Positions 47,024 to 56,269 of a stretch of 64,000 nucleotides of DNA are shown here, piece after piece. The notes under the pieces were generated by a model, which had not been told where the DNA came from, made no database searches, and saw only the letters and a list, made by a program, of their open reading frames with translations. Origin of the DNA: Ulvibacter antarcticus (GTDB taxonomy: Bacteria; Bacteroidota; Bacteroidia; Flavobacteriales; Flavobacteriaceae); contig NZ_REFC01000011.1 in NCBI RefSeq assembly GCF_003688405.1, positions 930,001 through 994,000 of the forward strand, in the 5' to 3' direction. A program made the translations under genes and the position numbers. Within the stretch, counting starts at the first letter, position 1. Every line of letters starts with the position of its first letter.

Positions 47024-47536
47024 TTACCAATTTGCTAATGATTTATTAAAAATGTCCTGCGTGATACGTTCAAAAATTACAGCGAGCGCATCGTCTAAAG
47101 TGCTGCCTGTGAGTTGCTGACTTCCGGGATAATCGAAATAAAACGAAAAACGTTGTTCAAAATCTTTTTCCGGAACCTTAGTGTTGTAAAAACGAACGTT
47201 CACTCCAATCGTTAGCCGGTTTTGTGCAGCGGTGATTTGGGCTGTTGCCGTTATAGGTGCAATATAATATTCTATAATCTCGCCCTCGTACACTAAATCG
47301 CCATTGGAATTTACCAGATCCAAACTCGTCTGATTGAGTAATAAATCCTGCAACAGCACCGTAAAGTCAAGTGCGATTCCCGGTTGTACAATAGGAGCGT
47401 TATTTTGAAAGTAATCTACCTGAAATGTCTTAGTGGTGCTATAATCAATATCGGCTCCTGTAAATGAATAAATACCGCAACCCTGTGTCACGCCAGCAAT
47501 TATAAATGCAAAAATTAAGTAAGTTGCTTTTTTCAT
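47024..47536 (-). CDS. lptE: LptE-family LPS-assembly lipoprotein
   Basis: The 170-residue lipoprotein signal contains TQGCGIYSF, and the mature part has the LptE fold pattern with SFTGADIDYSTTKTF and a C-terminal helix. It would act with LptD to insert LPS into the outer membrane. A reading frame 80 codons longer overlaps the upstream activator gene in a different frame and is rejected; the ATG giving MKKATYLIF is chosen. Confidence 0.88.
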   Translation of the reverse strand: MKKATYLIFAFIIAGVTQGCGIYSFTGADIDYSTTKTFQVDYFQNNAPIVQPGIALDFTVLLQDLLLNQTSLDLVNSNGDLVYEGEIIEYYIAPITATAQITAAQNRLTIGVNVRFYNTKVPEKDFEQRFSFYFDYPGSQQLTGSTLDDALAVIFERITQDIFNKSLANW

Positions 47537-47567
47537 AAGGAATACCTGATGGCGATAGGGCTTATAA

Positions 47568-48848
47568 TTATAAATTATATTGTTTAATTTTTCTATACAA
47601 GGTTCTCTCAGAAATACCCAACTCATCGGCGGCATCTTTACGTTTTCCCTGATACTTCTCGAGCGATTTTTTGATGAGTTCGAGCTCCTTTTGTTGTAAG
47701 GAAAGATTTTCCTCTTCTTCAACTTCTTCAGCAAAATCATATTTGTCATTACGTCCAGGAGATGCATTTTTAGCAAGATTCAGGATTTCAACATCACTGT
47801 TAGCTTCCGAAGAACTTTCAGCTTCAACAAATGAAGCAAGTTCCTCTTCTCCATTATCCTCTTCAGAATAGATTTTATTAATTAATGATGAATTTTCCTC
47901 CTTTACTTTTGCAGCATTGCCAGATTTCATCAACTCCAAGGTGAGTTTTTTTAGGTCGTTCACATCACGTTTCATATCGAACAGCACCTTATAAAGGATT
48001 TCACGCTCACTGCTAAAATCGCTTTCAGACTTTTTAGTGTTCACAACCGCCGGCAAATTGCTGCCCATATCTGGCAGGTAATGTTTTAAGGTGCTGTAAT
48101 CAATTTCGCGATCTTGCTCCAAAACAGAAATCTGCTCGGCGACATTTCGCAACTGACGAATATTTCCACTCCATCGATATTTTAATAAGAGGTCCGTCGC
48201 ATTATCATCCAGTCGAATGGTAGGCATTTTGTATTTGTTTGCAAAATCGGAGGCAAATTTCCTAAACAATAAATGTATGTCTTCACTTCTTTCCCGTAAT
48301 GGCGGTAAATTGATCTCAACTGTACTTAAACGATAATAGAGATCTTCTCGAAACTTGCCTTTGTTAATAGCATCAACCATACGAACATTAGTAGCAGCGA
48401 CAATGCGCACATCAGTTTTTTGAAGCTGTGAAGATCCCACTTTAAGAAATTCTCCGTTTTCCAAAACCCGTAACAATCTAACCTGTGTGGGTAAGGGTAA
48501 TTCTCCGACTTCATCCAGAAAAATGGTTCCACCATCGGCCACTTCAAAATAACCACTACGGGTCGAAGTAGCTCCGGTAAAGGAACCTTTTTCGTGTCCA
48601 AAAAGCTCACTGTCTATGGTGCCTTCAGGGATCGCGCCACAGTTTACTGCAATATATTTTCCGTGTTTTCGATGTGATAATGCATGGATGATTTTAGGAA
48701 TGCTCTCTTTCCCAACACCACTTTCCCCGGTCACTAATACTGAAATATCGGTCGGGGCAACCTGCATGGCTTTTTCCACGGCGCGATTAAGTTTAGGGTC
48801 GTTACCTATAATTCCGAATCGTTGTTTTGTCGCTTGTACATTTTCCAT
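47568..48848 (-). CDS. Sigma-54-interacting AAA+ transcriptional activator
   Basis: The 426-residue bacterial enhancer-binding protein has almost no N-terminal regulatory domain. The AAA+ domain (about 10-245) has Walker A GESGVGKES, the sigma-54 contact loop as GSFTGA (A to S in the usual GAFTGA) and Walker B GGTIFLDEVGEL. A linker rich in Glu/Ser follows, and a Fis-type helix-turn-helix ends the protein (ADELGISERTLYRKIKQYNL). Without a receiver or GAF domain, its activity may be set by level or by a partner. It lies upstream of lptE on the same strand. Confidence 0.92.
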   Translation of the reverse strand: MENVQATKQRFGIIGNDPKLNRAVEKAMQVAPTDISVLVTGESGVGKESIPKIIHALSHRKHGKYIAVNCGAIPEGTIDSELFGHEKGSFTGATSTRSGYFEVADGGTIFLDEVGELPLPTQVRLLRVLENGEFLKVGSSQLQKTDVRIVAATNVRMVDAINKGKFREDLYYRLSTVEINLPPLRERSEDIHLLFRKFASDFANKYKMPTIRLDDNATDLLLKYRWSGNIRQLRNVAEQISVLEQDREIDYSTLKHYLPDMGSNLPAVVNTKKSESDFSSEREILYKVLFDMKRDVNDLKKLTLELMKSGNAAKVKEENSSLINKIYSEEDNGEEELASFVEAESSSEANSDVEILNLAKNASPGRNDKYDFAEEVEEEENLSLQQKELELIKKSLEKYQGKRKDAADELGISERTLYRKIKQYNL

Positions 48849-48881
48849 AAAAACTCCCTGTGAATGCCGGGATCTCAATTT

Positions 48882-49769
48882 TTAATAATATTCGTAGGTG
48901 AGTTTTTGGTATAAATCTCCATCATATATAATTTCTGCACTAACGGGATAATCCAAATCGTTGTATTGATAAGTGATGACTTTGTTCGGGTTTCCCGGCG
49001 GATATTCTTTTAAAGTCATATTATTTGCGGAGTAATAAAACTCGAAATAATCTGGTAATCTTGATAAGCTAAATCCATTATCTATTATAAGGTTTCTATA
49101 ATTGGATTTCAGAACTTCATGAAGTGGATTAATTTTAGTGTCGTATTGAAAATTTAAAATATTTACTACAGATGCATATTGATATTGTTGACTCATTAAA
49201 TTCCCATTTATAAAATTATAAGTGTTGACATGCGGGAATGTGGAAGTGTCATTCTCGCTAACCGTTTGCATAAGGTTATTTTCCGGACTAAATTTAAATG
49301 TTATGGTCGAAAATAATTGTGTGGCTATATAGACTGTCGCTTGTATGCTGTCTTGATAATGAGTGGATTGGCGATAAAGTCCTATCGATCCATCCGGATG
49401 GTATTTTATAATTTCTATAAGCCTGTTGGACGCATCGTATTCATATTCATGACGACTTAGACCCTCAATAGGTAAGTCATCTTTTCTTGTAATAAGTCCG
49501 AGATCGTTATAGGTAAGCTTTTGTATCCAAGGCTCGTCGTTCCCGCTTACTTCGTGTATCTCGATGAGTTTTCCTTCTTCGTCAAAATAATGATCATTTT
49601 GCATAATTTCTACTGTGGAAGTAGGACCAGTATGATATTGAGTAATTCCAAACTTCTTAATCTTTAATTCAGTGTTTTGTTGTTGTTCTTGTTCAACAAC
49701 ATCGTCGTTTTTCTTGCTGCAACTAAATAATACCAGAATGGCACACAGAAGTAGTAGTGATTTTTTCAT
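48882..49769 (-). CDS. Lipoprotein with YD-repeat-like sequence
   Basis: The 295-residue protein has a lipoprotein signal (VLFSCSKKND). It contains YD/RHS-like repeats such as YNDLGLITRKDDLP and YEYDASNRLIEIIKYHPDGS. It is surface or periplasmic, probably a beta-rich shell fragment of unknown role. It sits between miaB and the sigma-54 activator. Confidence 0.75.
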   Translation of the reverse strand: MKKSLLLLCAILVLFSCSKKNDDVVEQEQQQNTELKIKKFGITQYHTGPTSTVEIMQNDHYFDEEGKLIEIHEVSGNDEPWIQKLTYNDLGLITRKDDLPIEGLSRHEYEYDASNRLIEIIKYHPDGSIGLYRQSTHYQDSIQATVYIATQLFSTITFKFSPENNLMQTVSENDTSTFPHVNTYNFINGNLMSQQYQYASVVNILNFQYDTKINPLHEVLKSNYRNLIIDNGFSLSRLPDYFEFYYSANNMTLKEYPPGNPNKVITYQYNDLDYPVSAEIIYDGDLYQKLTYEYY

Positions 49770-49817
49770 AGCTTATTTTTTAAGTTTTTATTTCAAGATA
49801 ACAATTTTTCTTAACAT

Positions 49818-51266
49818 TTAATTGTTTTCTGAAAACCCTATAGCCTCCCCAATGAGCGTCGCACTTGTACAATCTTTAATTTTTACCATAACAAAATCAC
49901 CGGCTTTGTAATGTTCTTTCGGAAACACAACTACTAGCGATTGCGGATTTCTTCCACTCCATTCGTTTTCGTTCTTCTTCGATTCGCGTTCAATCAAAAC
50001 TTCTACGGTTTTTCCTAAAAATTGATTGGTTCGGTACGCTCCGTGTTTACGTTGTGCTGCAACAATTTCGGTGAGGCGACGTTTTTTTATTTCTTCTGAA
50101 ACATCATCTTCAAATTTACGTGCAGCCATCGTACCAGGTCTTTCAGAATATTTGTACATATATCCAAAATAGTACTTTACTTGCTCCATTAAACTTAAGG
50201 TATTCTGATGGTCTTCTTCAGTTTCCGTAGGGAAACCAACAATCATATCTTGTGAAATTCCGCAGTTGGGAATAATCTCGTGAATTCTATCAACAAGTGC
50301 AAGGTATTCTTCCCGCGTATGCTGACGATTCATTTCCTTCAATATGCGTGTGCTTCCGCTTTGTACAGGAAGGTGAATATAATTGCATATATTATCGTGT
50401 TTAGCTACTGTATGCAGCACATCTTCGGTCATATCCTGAGGATTCGAAGTGGAAAACCGAATTCGAAGCCTTGGCTGCGCTTCAGCCACCATTGCCAACA
50501 AATTTGCAAAGGAAGTTGCGGTAGCCTGCTCCATTTCCGAAGCCTTTCCGAAGTCTTTTTTCAGTCCGCCGCCATACCAAAGGTAACTGTCCACGTTCTG
50601 TCCGAGAAGTGTAATTTCTCTGAACCCTCTTTCAGCCAGATCCTGTATCTCTTTTAAAATACTCTGTGGATCTCTGCTGCGTTCTCTTCCGCGGGTAAAA
50701 GGCACCACACAAAAAGTACACATATTGTCACAACCTCTGGTGATACTTACCAAGGCGTTAATACCATTGGTTCCAAGTCTTACAGGAGATATATCGCCAT
50801 ACGTTTCCTCTTTAGAAAGTACAACGTTCACAGCATCACGGCCTGCTTCAACCTCTTTCAACAAATTGGGGAGGTCTTTATAAGCATCGGGTCCCACGAC
50901 CATATCGACGATCTTTTCCTCGTCCAGAAATTTCTCTTTTAACCGTTCGGCCATACATCCTAGTACTCCCACCTTCATTCCTGGGTTAATGCGTTTAACG
51001 GCATTGTACTTTTCGAGACGTTTTCGCACTGTTTGTTCGGCTTTATCCCGAATAGAACAGGTGTTTACCAATACCAAATCTGCATCCTCGAGTCGCTGAG
51101 TGGTATTATAACCTTGATCGGCCAGTATGGAAGCAACAATCTCACTGTCGCTAAAATTCATTTGGCAACCATAACTCTCGATAAATAATTTCTTACTGTT
51201 ACCCGATTTATTTTTCAAGCTTAGAGCCGTGCCTTGAAGGGATTCGTCAATAATCTTTTCTTCCAT
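49818..51266 (-). CDS. miaB: tRNA-2-methylthio-N6-dimethylallyladenosine synthase
   Basis: The 482-residue radical-SAM methylthiotransferase modifies A37 of tRNAs reading UNN codons. An N-terminal UPF0004 domain (about 25-145) has three Fe-S cysteines, including ESYGCQMNFSDSE. The radical SAM cluster motif CDNMCTFC lies within RGCDNMCTFCVVPFTRGRERS, and a C-terminal TRAM domain follows. The ATG at 51266 is chosen over one four codons upstream; the choice is not critical. Confidence 0.96.
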   Translation of the reverse strand: MEEKIIDESLQGTALSLKNKSGNSKKLFIESYGCQMNFSDSEIVASILADQGYNTTQRLEDADLVLVNTCSIRDKAEQTVRKRLEKYNAVKRINPGMKVGVLGCMAERLKEKFLDEEKIVDMVVGPDAYKDLPNLLKEVEAGRDAVNVVLSKEETYGDISPVRLGTNGINALVSITRGCDNMCTFCVVPFTRGRERSRDPQSILKEIQDLAERGFREITLLGQNVDSYLWYGGGLKKDFGKASEMEQATATSFANLLAMVAEAQPRLRIRFSTSNPQDMTEDVLHTVAKHDNICNYIHLPVQSGSTRILKEMNRQHTREEYLALVDRIHEIIPNCGISQDMIVGFPTETEEDHQNTLSLMEQVKYYFGYMYKYSERPGTMAARKFEDDVSEEIKKRRLTEIVAAQRKHGAYRTNQFLGKTVEVLIERESKKNENEWSGRNPQSLVVVFPKEHYKAGDFVMVKIKDCTSATLIGEAIGFSENN

Positions 51267-51420
51267 ATTCTTTTTCAAAATTGACCGCGATGACCATTAA
51301 TAAATAAGGAGCTGCCTTTTTAAGCAGCGAACTGCAAAGATACAATTAAATTGGATTATGTGACAAAGTGGCAGAAACCTTTTTTGTAAATTTACTCCTG
51401 AAATTTAAAACATACATACC

Positions 51421-52203
51421 GTGCAAAAAGATATATTTCAGAAAATAGAAGAAGCCAAAAAACCAGATTTTGGTGATATACTGTCCAGAAGCTTCGAATT
51501 TTTTAAACTTGTTTGGAAAGAGGGATTGAAGCATGTTCTGGTTACAATTGTAGTATTGATTCCTGCTATATTGCTCATTTATGTCCCTTATATTATCTTT
51601 TTTATATCCGCAGGGGCATTCGATTCTCCCGGGTCTTATGATAACGTAGAACCAGATTTTGTTCGTTATATTCCCTTGCTTATTCTTTATTTTTTACTTG
51701 TTTTTGTGATTATGTTTTTTGCTCAAACTGTTGCATTTGCAATTACAGCTCATTTTTATAAAGTCTGTAAAAAGGTAGATACCGGGGAATCGTTCGAAAC
51801 GGAGGGCTATTTTGAATATTTAAAAGGAGGTAATTTTAAAAAGATATTTCTACTTGCATTGGCGAGTTTCGGAATTGCCATAGGAGCAGCATTACTTTGT
51901 TATTTACCGTTATTTTATGTGATGGTGCCACTGCAGCTATTGGTCGTTATTCATGCTTTCAATAAAGATCTAAGTGTTTCAGATATTATAAAAGCGGGGT
52001 TTAAGTTAGGAAATAGGTTTTGGATTATAATTTTCGGACTTGTAATGATTTCCTCAATTATCGCCCAAGTTGGTATTTTACTTTGCTTTGTTGGTGTTTT
52101 TGTAACCGCTTATTTCGTTCATATTCCAATTTACTTTGTATATAAAGATACTATCGGATTTGATGACGAAATTGATCTCGACCCATTATTAATGTCTGTT
52201 TAG
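51421..52203 (+). CDS. Polytopic membrane protein of unknown function
   Basis: The 260-residue protein starts at GTG with a hydrophilic N-terminus (DIFQKIEEAKKPDFGDILSRSFEFF) and then about six membrane helices. The layout resembles the membrane domain found in DUF4013 or glycerophosphodiesterase-associated proteins, but a firm family call is not possible. It stands alone between miaB and topA. Confidence 0.75.
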   Translation: MQKDIFQKIEEAKKPDFGDILSRSFEFFKLVWKEGLKHVLVTIVVLIPAILLIYVPYIIFFISAGAFDSPGSYDNVEPDFVRYIPLLILYFLLVFVIMFFAQTVAFAITAHFYKVCKKVDTGESFETEGYFEYLKGGNFKKIFLLALASFGIAIGAALLCYLPLFYVMVPLQLLVVIHAFNKDLSVSDIIKAGFKLGNRFWIIIFGLVMISSIIAQVGILLCFVGVFVTAYFVHIPIYFVYKDTIGFDDEIDLDPLLMSV

Positions 52204-52258
52204 TTGAATATTTTTAAAAATTCACGGTTAATCGAATGAATTTTAAAACAAATTTTTT

Positions 52259-52285
52259 CTGTCCGTTCGAGCGCAATCGAGAACT
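52259..52285. repeat. Dispersed TTCGAG...TCGAGAA repeat, short form
   Basis: GTCCGTTCGAGCGCAATCGAGAAC shares its ends with the longer elements at 62119 and 62191 (GTC..TTCGAGTG ... ATCGAGAA). It lies in the 293-base gap before topA, which otherwise shows only the -7 box at 52470. Confidence 0.6.
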
Positions 52286-52469
52286 TTAGCGAGCTTACTT
52301 TTAGGTGATTTCAGATTTAGTTAACTTGAATTTAGCGGAAGTGCTTGATATAAGCAATGGAATGATTAATAATTTTTTAGACCTTATGAGTGTCCCTAAA
52401 ATTGTTGTCTTACAGTGTTAATTGAAGACTAATTTTAAGAAGGGAAAGGCAGTTATTAAAAAATTCACA

Positions 52470-52477
52470 TACTTTTG
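52470..52477 (+). promoter_or_regulatory. Candidate -7 box of the topA promoter
   Basis: TACTTTTG is a full match to TAnnTTTG, 20 bases before the topA ATG. The -33 TTTG is not evident at the usual distance. Confidence 0.45.
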
Positions 52478-52496
52478 TAGCCCAAACAAAAAAAGT

Positions 52497-54995
52497 ATGG
52501 CTAAGAATTTAGTGATTGTAGAGTCCCCTGCGAAAGCGAAAACGATTGAAAAATTTCTAGGAAAAGATTTCAAGGTTTCTTCAAGCTTCGGACATATATC
52601 CGACCTGCCTTCTAAGGAGTTAGGAGTGGATGTAGATGGAGATTTTACGCCAAAATATATAGTGCCAAGCGACAAGAAAAGCTTGGTCAAGGAGTTGAAA
52701 GCTCAAGCCAAAAAAGCAGATATGGTATGGCTAGCGAGTGATGAGGATCGAGAAGGAGAAGCAATAGCATGGCATTTGGCCGAAGCTTTGGACTTAAAAG
52801 ATGAAAAGACAAAACGTATTGTTTTTCATGAAATTACTAAGACCGCTATTTTAAAAGCGATTGAAAATCCAAGAAAGATAGATTACAATTTAGTGAACGC
52901 ACAACAAGCCCGTCGTGTGCTGGATAGACTAGTTGGGTATGAACTTTCTCCCGTACTCTGGAGAAAAGTAAAAGGAGGTTTATCTGCAGGTCGCGTGCAA
53001 AGTGTTGCGGTTCGTTTAATTGTAGAACGTGAACGTGAAATTGAAGCCTTTTCACCGGTTGCCTCGTATAGAGTGGATGCCGAGTTTATTACTTCGGAAG
53101 GCAATAAATTTAAAGCAAAATTACCTAAGAATTTTGAAACTGAAGCAGAGGCAAAAAAGTTCTTAAATGAAAATATCGCCGCTAATTATAAAGTTTCAGA
53201 TTTAGTAAAAAAGCCGGCAAAAAAGTCTCCGGCGGCACCTTTTACTACTTCCACAATACAGCAGGAAGCTTCTCGTAAATTATATTTTTCAGTAGGGAAA
53301 ACCATGACCATTGCACAACGCTTGTACGAAGCGGGTCTTATCACCTATATGAGAACCGATAGTGTAAATCTATCGAACGATGCTAAAACGGCTGCCGAAA
53401 AGGAAATTTCTAGTTCTTATGGTAAAGAATATAGCAATCCAAGAAATTATAAAGGAAAATCGAAAGGTGCACAGGAAGCTCACGAAGCAATTCGCCCTAC
53501 CGATATGTCACTTAAAACAATCGAAGGCGAGTACGATCAAGCGCGATTGTACGATCTTATTTGGAAACGTACCATCGCCTCTCAAATGAGTGATGCACAA
53601 TTGGAACGTACCAATGTAAAAATTGAGGTCAATGGGTCTCAATCTCCAAAAGAGCATTTTACTGCCAATGGGGAAATGATAAAATTTGATGGATTTCTGA
53701 AAGTCTATCTTGAAGGAACCGATTTTGAAGAAGAAGAACAGGAAGGAATGCTTCCAAATCTTTCTGAAGGCGATCGTTTAGACAACGAATATATTACGGC
53801 TACAGAACGCTTTACCAGACCACCGTATCGATTTACTGAGGCTTCATTGGTAAAACAATTGGAGGAATTGGGTATTGGGCGTCCGTCTACCTATGCGCCT
53901 ACTATTGGTACAATTATTAATAGAAACTATGTTGAAAAGGGTACCGTTGAAGGAGTTGAACGTGGTTATTTGCAACTCACTTTGGAGAATGAAACTGTTA
54001 AGGATAAAAATTTAACTGAGACAATAGGATCGGATAAAGGTAAATTAGTACCAACAGATATTGGTCTGATTGTAAATGATTTCTTGGTAGAGCATTTTTC
54101 TACTATTCTTGATTATAATTTTACTGCCAAAGTTGAGCAGGATTTTGATGATATCGCTGAAGGCAAAGAGGAATGGAAGAAGATGATGAAGGATTTCTAC
54201 GGAAAATTCCACCCACGGGTAGAAGATGTTTCTGAGAATGCCGAACGTGAGAGTGGAGAACGAATTTTGGGAGATGATCCCGTATCAGGAAGACCAGTGC
54301 TTGTTCGTTTAGGAAAATATGGGCCAATGGCTCAAATTGGAGCACCCGATGACGAAGAGAAGAAATTTGCCAGTTTACGTCCCGATCAGCAGTTGCATCT
54401 TGTAACCTTCGAAGAGGTGATGGATTTATTTAAGCTTCCGAAGACATTGGGAATTTACGATGGGGAAGAAGTTGAGGTGAATAATGGACGATTTGGACCA
54501 TATATAAGGTTGGATAAGAAATTTATATCGCTTCCGAAGGGAATGGACCCATTAGAAGTTGACATGGCAATGGCTAAAGAGCTAATTGAAGAGAAGAAAA
54601 AAGCAGATGCACCTATTGCATTTTATGATGAACTTCCAGTTCAAAAAGGTGTTGGGCGTTTTGGGCCTTTCATTAAATGGAACAGCATTTTTATTAATGT
54701 GAACAAAAAATATGATTTCGATAATCTTTCCGAAGCAGACATAGAAAAACTGATTGAAGATAAGAAACAAAAAGAAATCGATAAGTTGATCAACGAATGG
54801 CCGGAAGAAGGAATCCGACTCGAGAAGGCAAGATGGGGAAGATTTAACCTTATAAAAGGTAAGATAAAGATCGAACTACCAAAAACTACTAAAGTTGATA
54901 AGATCACGCTGGAGGAAGCTCAGGCAATGATCGAAAAGAAAACTCCTAAAAAGAAAAAGGCAACCAAAAAGAAAGCCCCGGCTAAGAAAAAGTAA
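52497..54995 (+). CDS. topA: DNA topoisomerase I
   Basis: The 832-residue type IA topoisomerase relaxes negative supercoils. The toprim domain holds LVIVESPAKAKTIEKFLG and SDEDREGEAIAW. The active-site Tyr is in GLITYMRTDSVNLS (~280). The C-terminal region has repeated GRFGPYI/GRFGPFI-type blocks instead of zinc fingers and ends in a Lys/Pro/Ala tail. The start is set at MAKNLVIVE; an upstream TTG extension is not protein-like. The stop overlaps the start of the arginase-fold gene (TAATG). Confidence 0.97.
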   Translation: MAKNLVIVESPAKAKTIEKFLGKDFKVSSSFGHISDLPSKELGVDVDGDFTPKYIVPSDKKSLVKELKAQAKKADMVWLASDEDREGEAIAWHLAEALDLKDEKTKRIVFHEITKTAILKAIENPRKIDYNLVNAQQARRVLDRLVGYELSPVLWRKVKGGLSAGRVQSVAVRLIVEREREIEAFSPVASYRVDAEFITSEGNKFKAKLPKNFETEAEAKKFLNENIAANYKVSDLVKKPAKKSPAAPFTTSTIQQEASRKLYFSVGKTMTIAQRLYEAGLITYMRTDSVNLSNDAKTAAEKEISSSYGKEYSNPRNYKGKSKGAQEAHEAIRPTDMSLKTIEGEYDQARLYDLIWKRTIASQMSDAQLERTNVKIEVNGSQSPKEHFTANGEMIKFDGFLKVYLEGTDFEEEEQEGMLPNLSEGDRLDNEYITATERFTRPPYRFTEASLVKQLEELGIGRPSTYAPTIGTIINRNYVEKGTVEGVERGYLQLTLENETVKDKNLTETIGSDKGKLVPTDIGLIVNDFLVEHFSTILDYNFTAKVEQDFDDIAEGKEEWKKMMKDFYGKFHPRVEDVSENAERESGERILGDDPVSGRPVLVRLGKYGPMAQIGAPDDEEKKFASLRPDQQLHLVTFEEVMDLFKLPKTLGIYDGEEVEVNNGRFGPYIRLDKKFISLPKGMDPLEVDMAMAKELIEEKKKADAPIAFYDELPVQKGVGRFGPFIKWNSIFINVNKKYDFDNLSEADIEKLIEDKKQKEIDKLINEWPEEGIRLEKARWGRFNLIKGKIKIELPKTTKVDKITLEEAQAMIEKKTPKKKKATKKKAPAKKK

Positions 54996-56158
54996 TGATC
55001 GATTTTCTTTCTCCAGTTTCTAAATCCGTAATCGCACATCGGGAAATACTTCCAGTTGGTGTTCTAGGAAAGCAGATTGCCGTGCATAGTGCACAGGGTG
55101 ATTTGCCGGACTTTACCGATGTTAAATTTGCTATTTTAGGTATCAAAGAGAATAGAAATGACGTAGATTTTATTGGAGGCGTTGTTTCGTTCGATGCTTT
55201 TCGCAAAGCTTTATATTCACTTTATCCAGGAAACTGGTCACATAAAATTGTGGACCTGGGAGATATTGAACAAGGAGATACTGTCGAGGATACATATTTT
55301 GCTGTTAAAACTGTAACTGAAGCGTTGTTAAAAAAAGATATCATTCCGTTGTTAATGGGAGGAAGTCAGGATTTAGTCTATGCGCAGTATAGATCGTACG
55401 ATACTCATGGTTCTATGGTGAATCTGGTAAATATTGATAATAAATTCGATTTGGGTGATGCAGAAGCTAATATTACAAATCATTCGTATGTAGGGAAGAT
55501 TATTGTCGACACTCCGTATAATTTATTCAATTATAGTACGCTTGGATATCAGTCGTTTTTTAATCCGCCGGGTGAAATTTCCTTAATGGAGAAGCTTTAT
55601 TTCGATGCGTATCGCTTGGGGGATGTAACAGCAGATATCACTGTTGTAGAACCAATAATGAGAGATGCTGATATCGTTACTTTGGATGTTACCACAATAA
55701 AAAGCTCAGAAATAAGTTATAAGAATACTTCAAGTCCCAATGGTTTTGACGGCAAAGAGATTTGTGCAATAGCACGATATGCGGGAATTAGCAACAGGGT
55801 AACCTCATTTGGAGTATATGAACTTAAAGATTTTAGTGGCGCGGAAAGCGGGTCAATGCTCGTAGCGCAGATTCTCTGGTATTTCATTGAAGGAGTAAAC
55901 TTCAGGATTGCCGATGAGGATTTTAAGGATGAAAAACGATACACTACTTATAAAGTTCCTGTGGATGAGGAAATTTTAATATTCAAAAAAAGCAATATTA
56001 CGGGTAGATGGTGGTTAGAAATGCCATTTATTTTAAATGTTAATAATAAATTAAAAAGGCGAACGTTATTACCTTGCACTTATGGCGAATATTTGAGTGC
56101 ATGCAATCAGGAAATACCTGAACGGTGGTATAAAGCCCGTCGAAAGATTGAAGTATAA
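54995..56158 (+). CDS. Arginase/formimidoylglutamase-fold protein lacking metal ligands
   Basis: The 387-residue protein has the ureohydrolase fold pattern, but the manganese-binding motifs are altered. The usual GGGH(D/E) is GGSQD (~127), DAHxD is NIDNKFD (~149), and the SxDxDxxDP region is TLDVTTIKSSE (~230). With both His ligands and several Asp missing, hydrolysis of formiminoglutamate or arginine is unlikely, although databases tend to name such proteins formimidoylglutamase. Its start overlaps the topA stop, and gldK follows 111 bases later on the same strand. A structural or regulatory role linked to gliding/secretion is a hypothesis from position. Confidence 0.8.
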   Translation: MIDFLSPVSKSVIAHREILPVGVLGKQIAVHSAQGDLPDFTDVKFAILGIKENRNDVDFIGGVVSFDAFRKALYSLYPGNWSHKIVDLGDIEQGDTVEDTYFAVKTVTEALLKKDIIPLLMGGSQDLVYAQYRSYDTHGSMVNLVNIDNKFDLGDAEANITNHSYVGKIIVDTPYNLFNYSTLGYQSFFNPPGEISLMEKLYFDAYRLGDVTADITVVEPIMRDADIVTLDVTTIKSSEISYKNTSSPNGFDGKEICAIARYAGISNRVTSFGVYELKDFSGAESGSMLVAQILWYFIEGVNFRIADEDFKDEKRYTTYKVPVDEEILIFKKSNITGRWWLEMPFILNVNNKLKRRTLLPCTYGEYLSACNQEIPERWYKARRKIEV

Positions 56159-56203
56159 CTAAAACAACGAACAGCGAGCATTTAAGGAATTTTTAAGAAA
56201 ACT

Positions 56204-56235
56204 GTTGTTTTTCTGATTTTTTATAAATAGGTTTA
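56204..56235 (+). promoter_or_regulatory. Candidate promoter of the gldKLMN operon
   Basis: GTTG (56204-56207), 20 bases and TAGGTTTA (56228-56235) fit the TTTG-N19/20-TAnnTTTG pattern with one mismatch in each box. It lies 34 bases before the gldK ATG. Confidence 0.35.
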
Positions 56236-56269
56236 CGCCCTTGAATCTCGAAATTTAACCTAAATACCT

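Noticed and set aside
47537-47776. 80-codon N-terminal extension of lptE
   Set aside because: It overlaps the 3' end of the sigma-54 activator in another frame and hides a good lipoprotein signal starting at the ATG at 47536.
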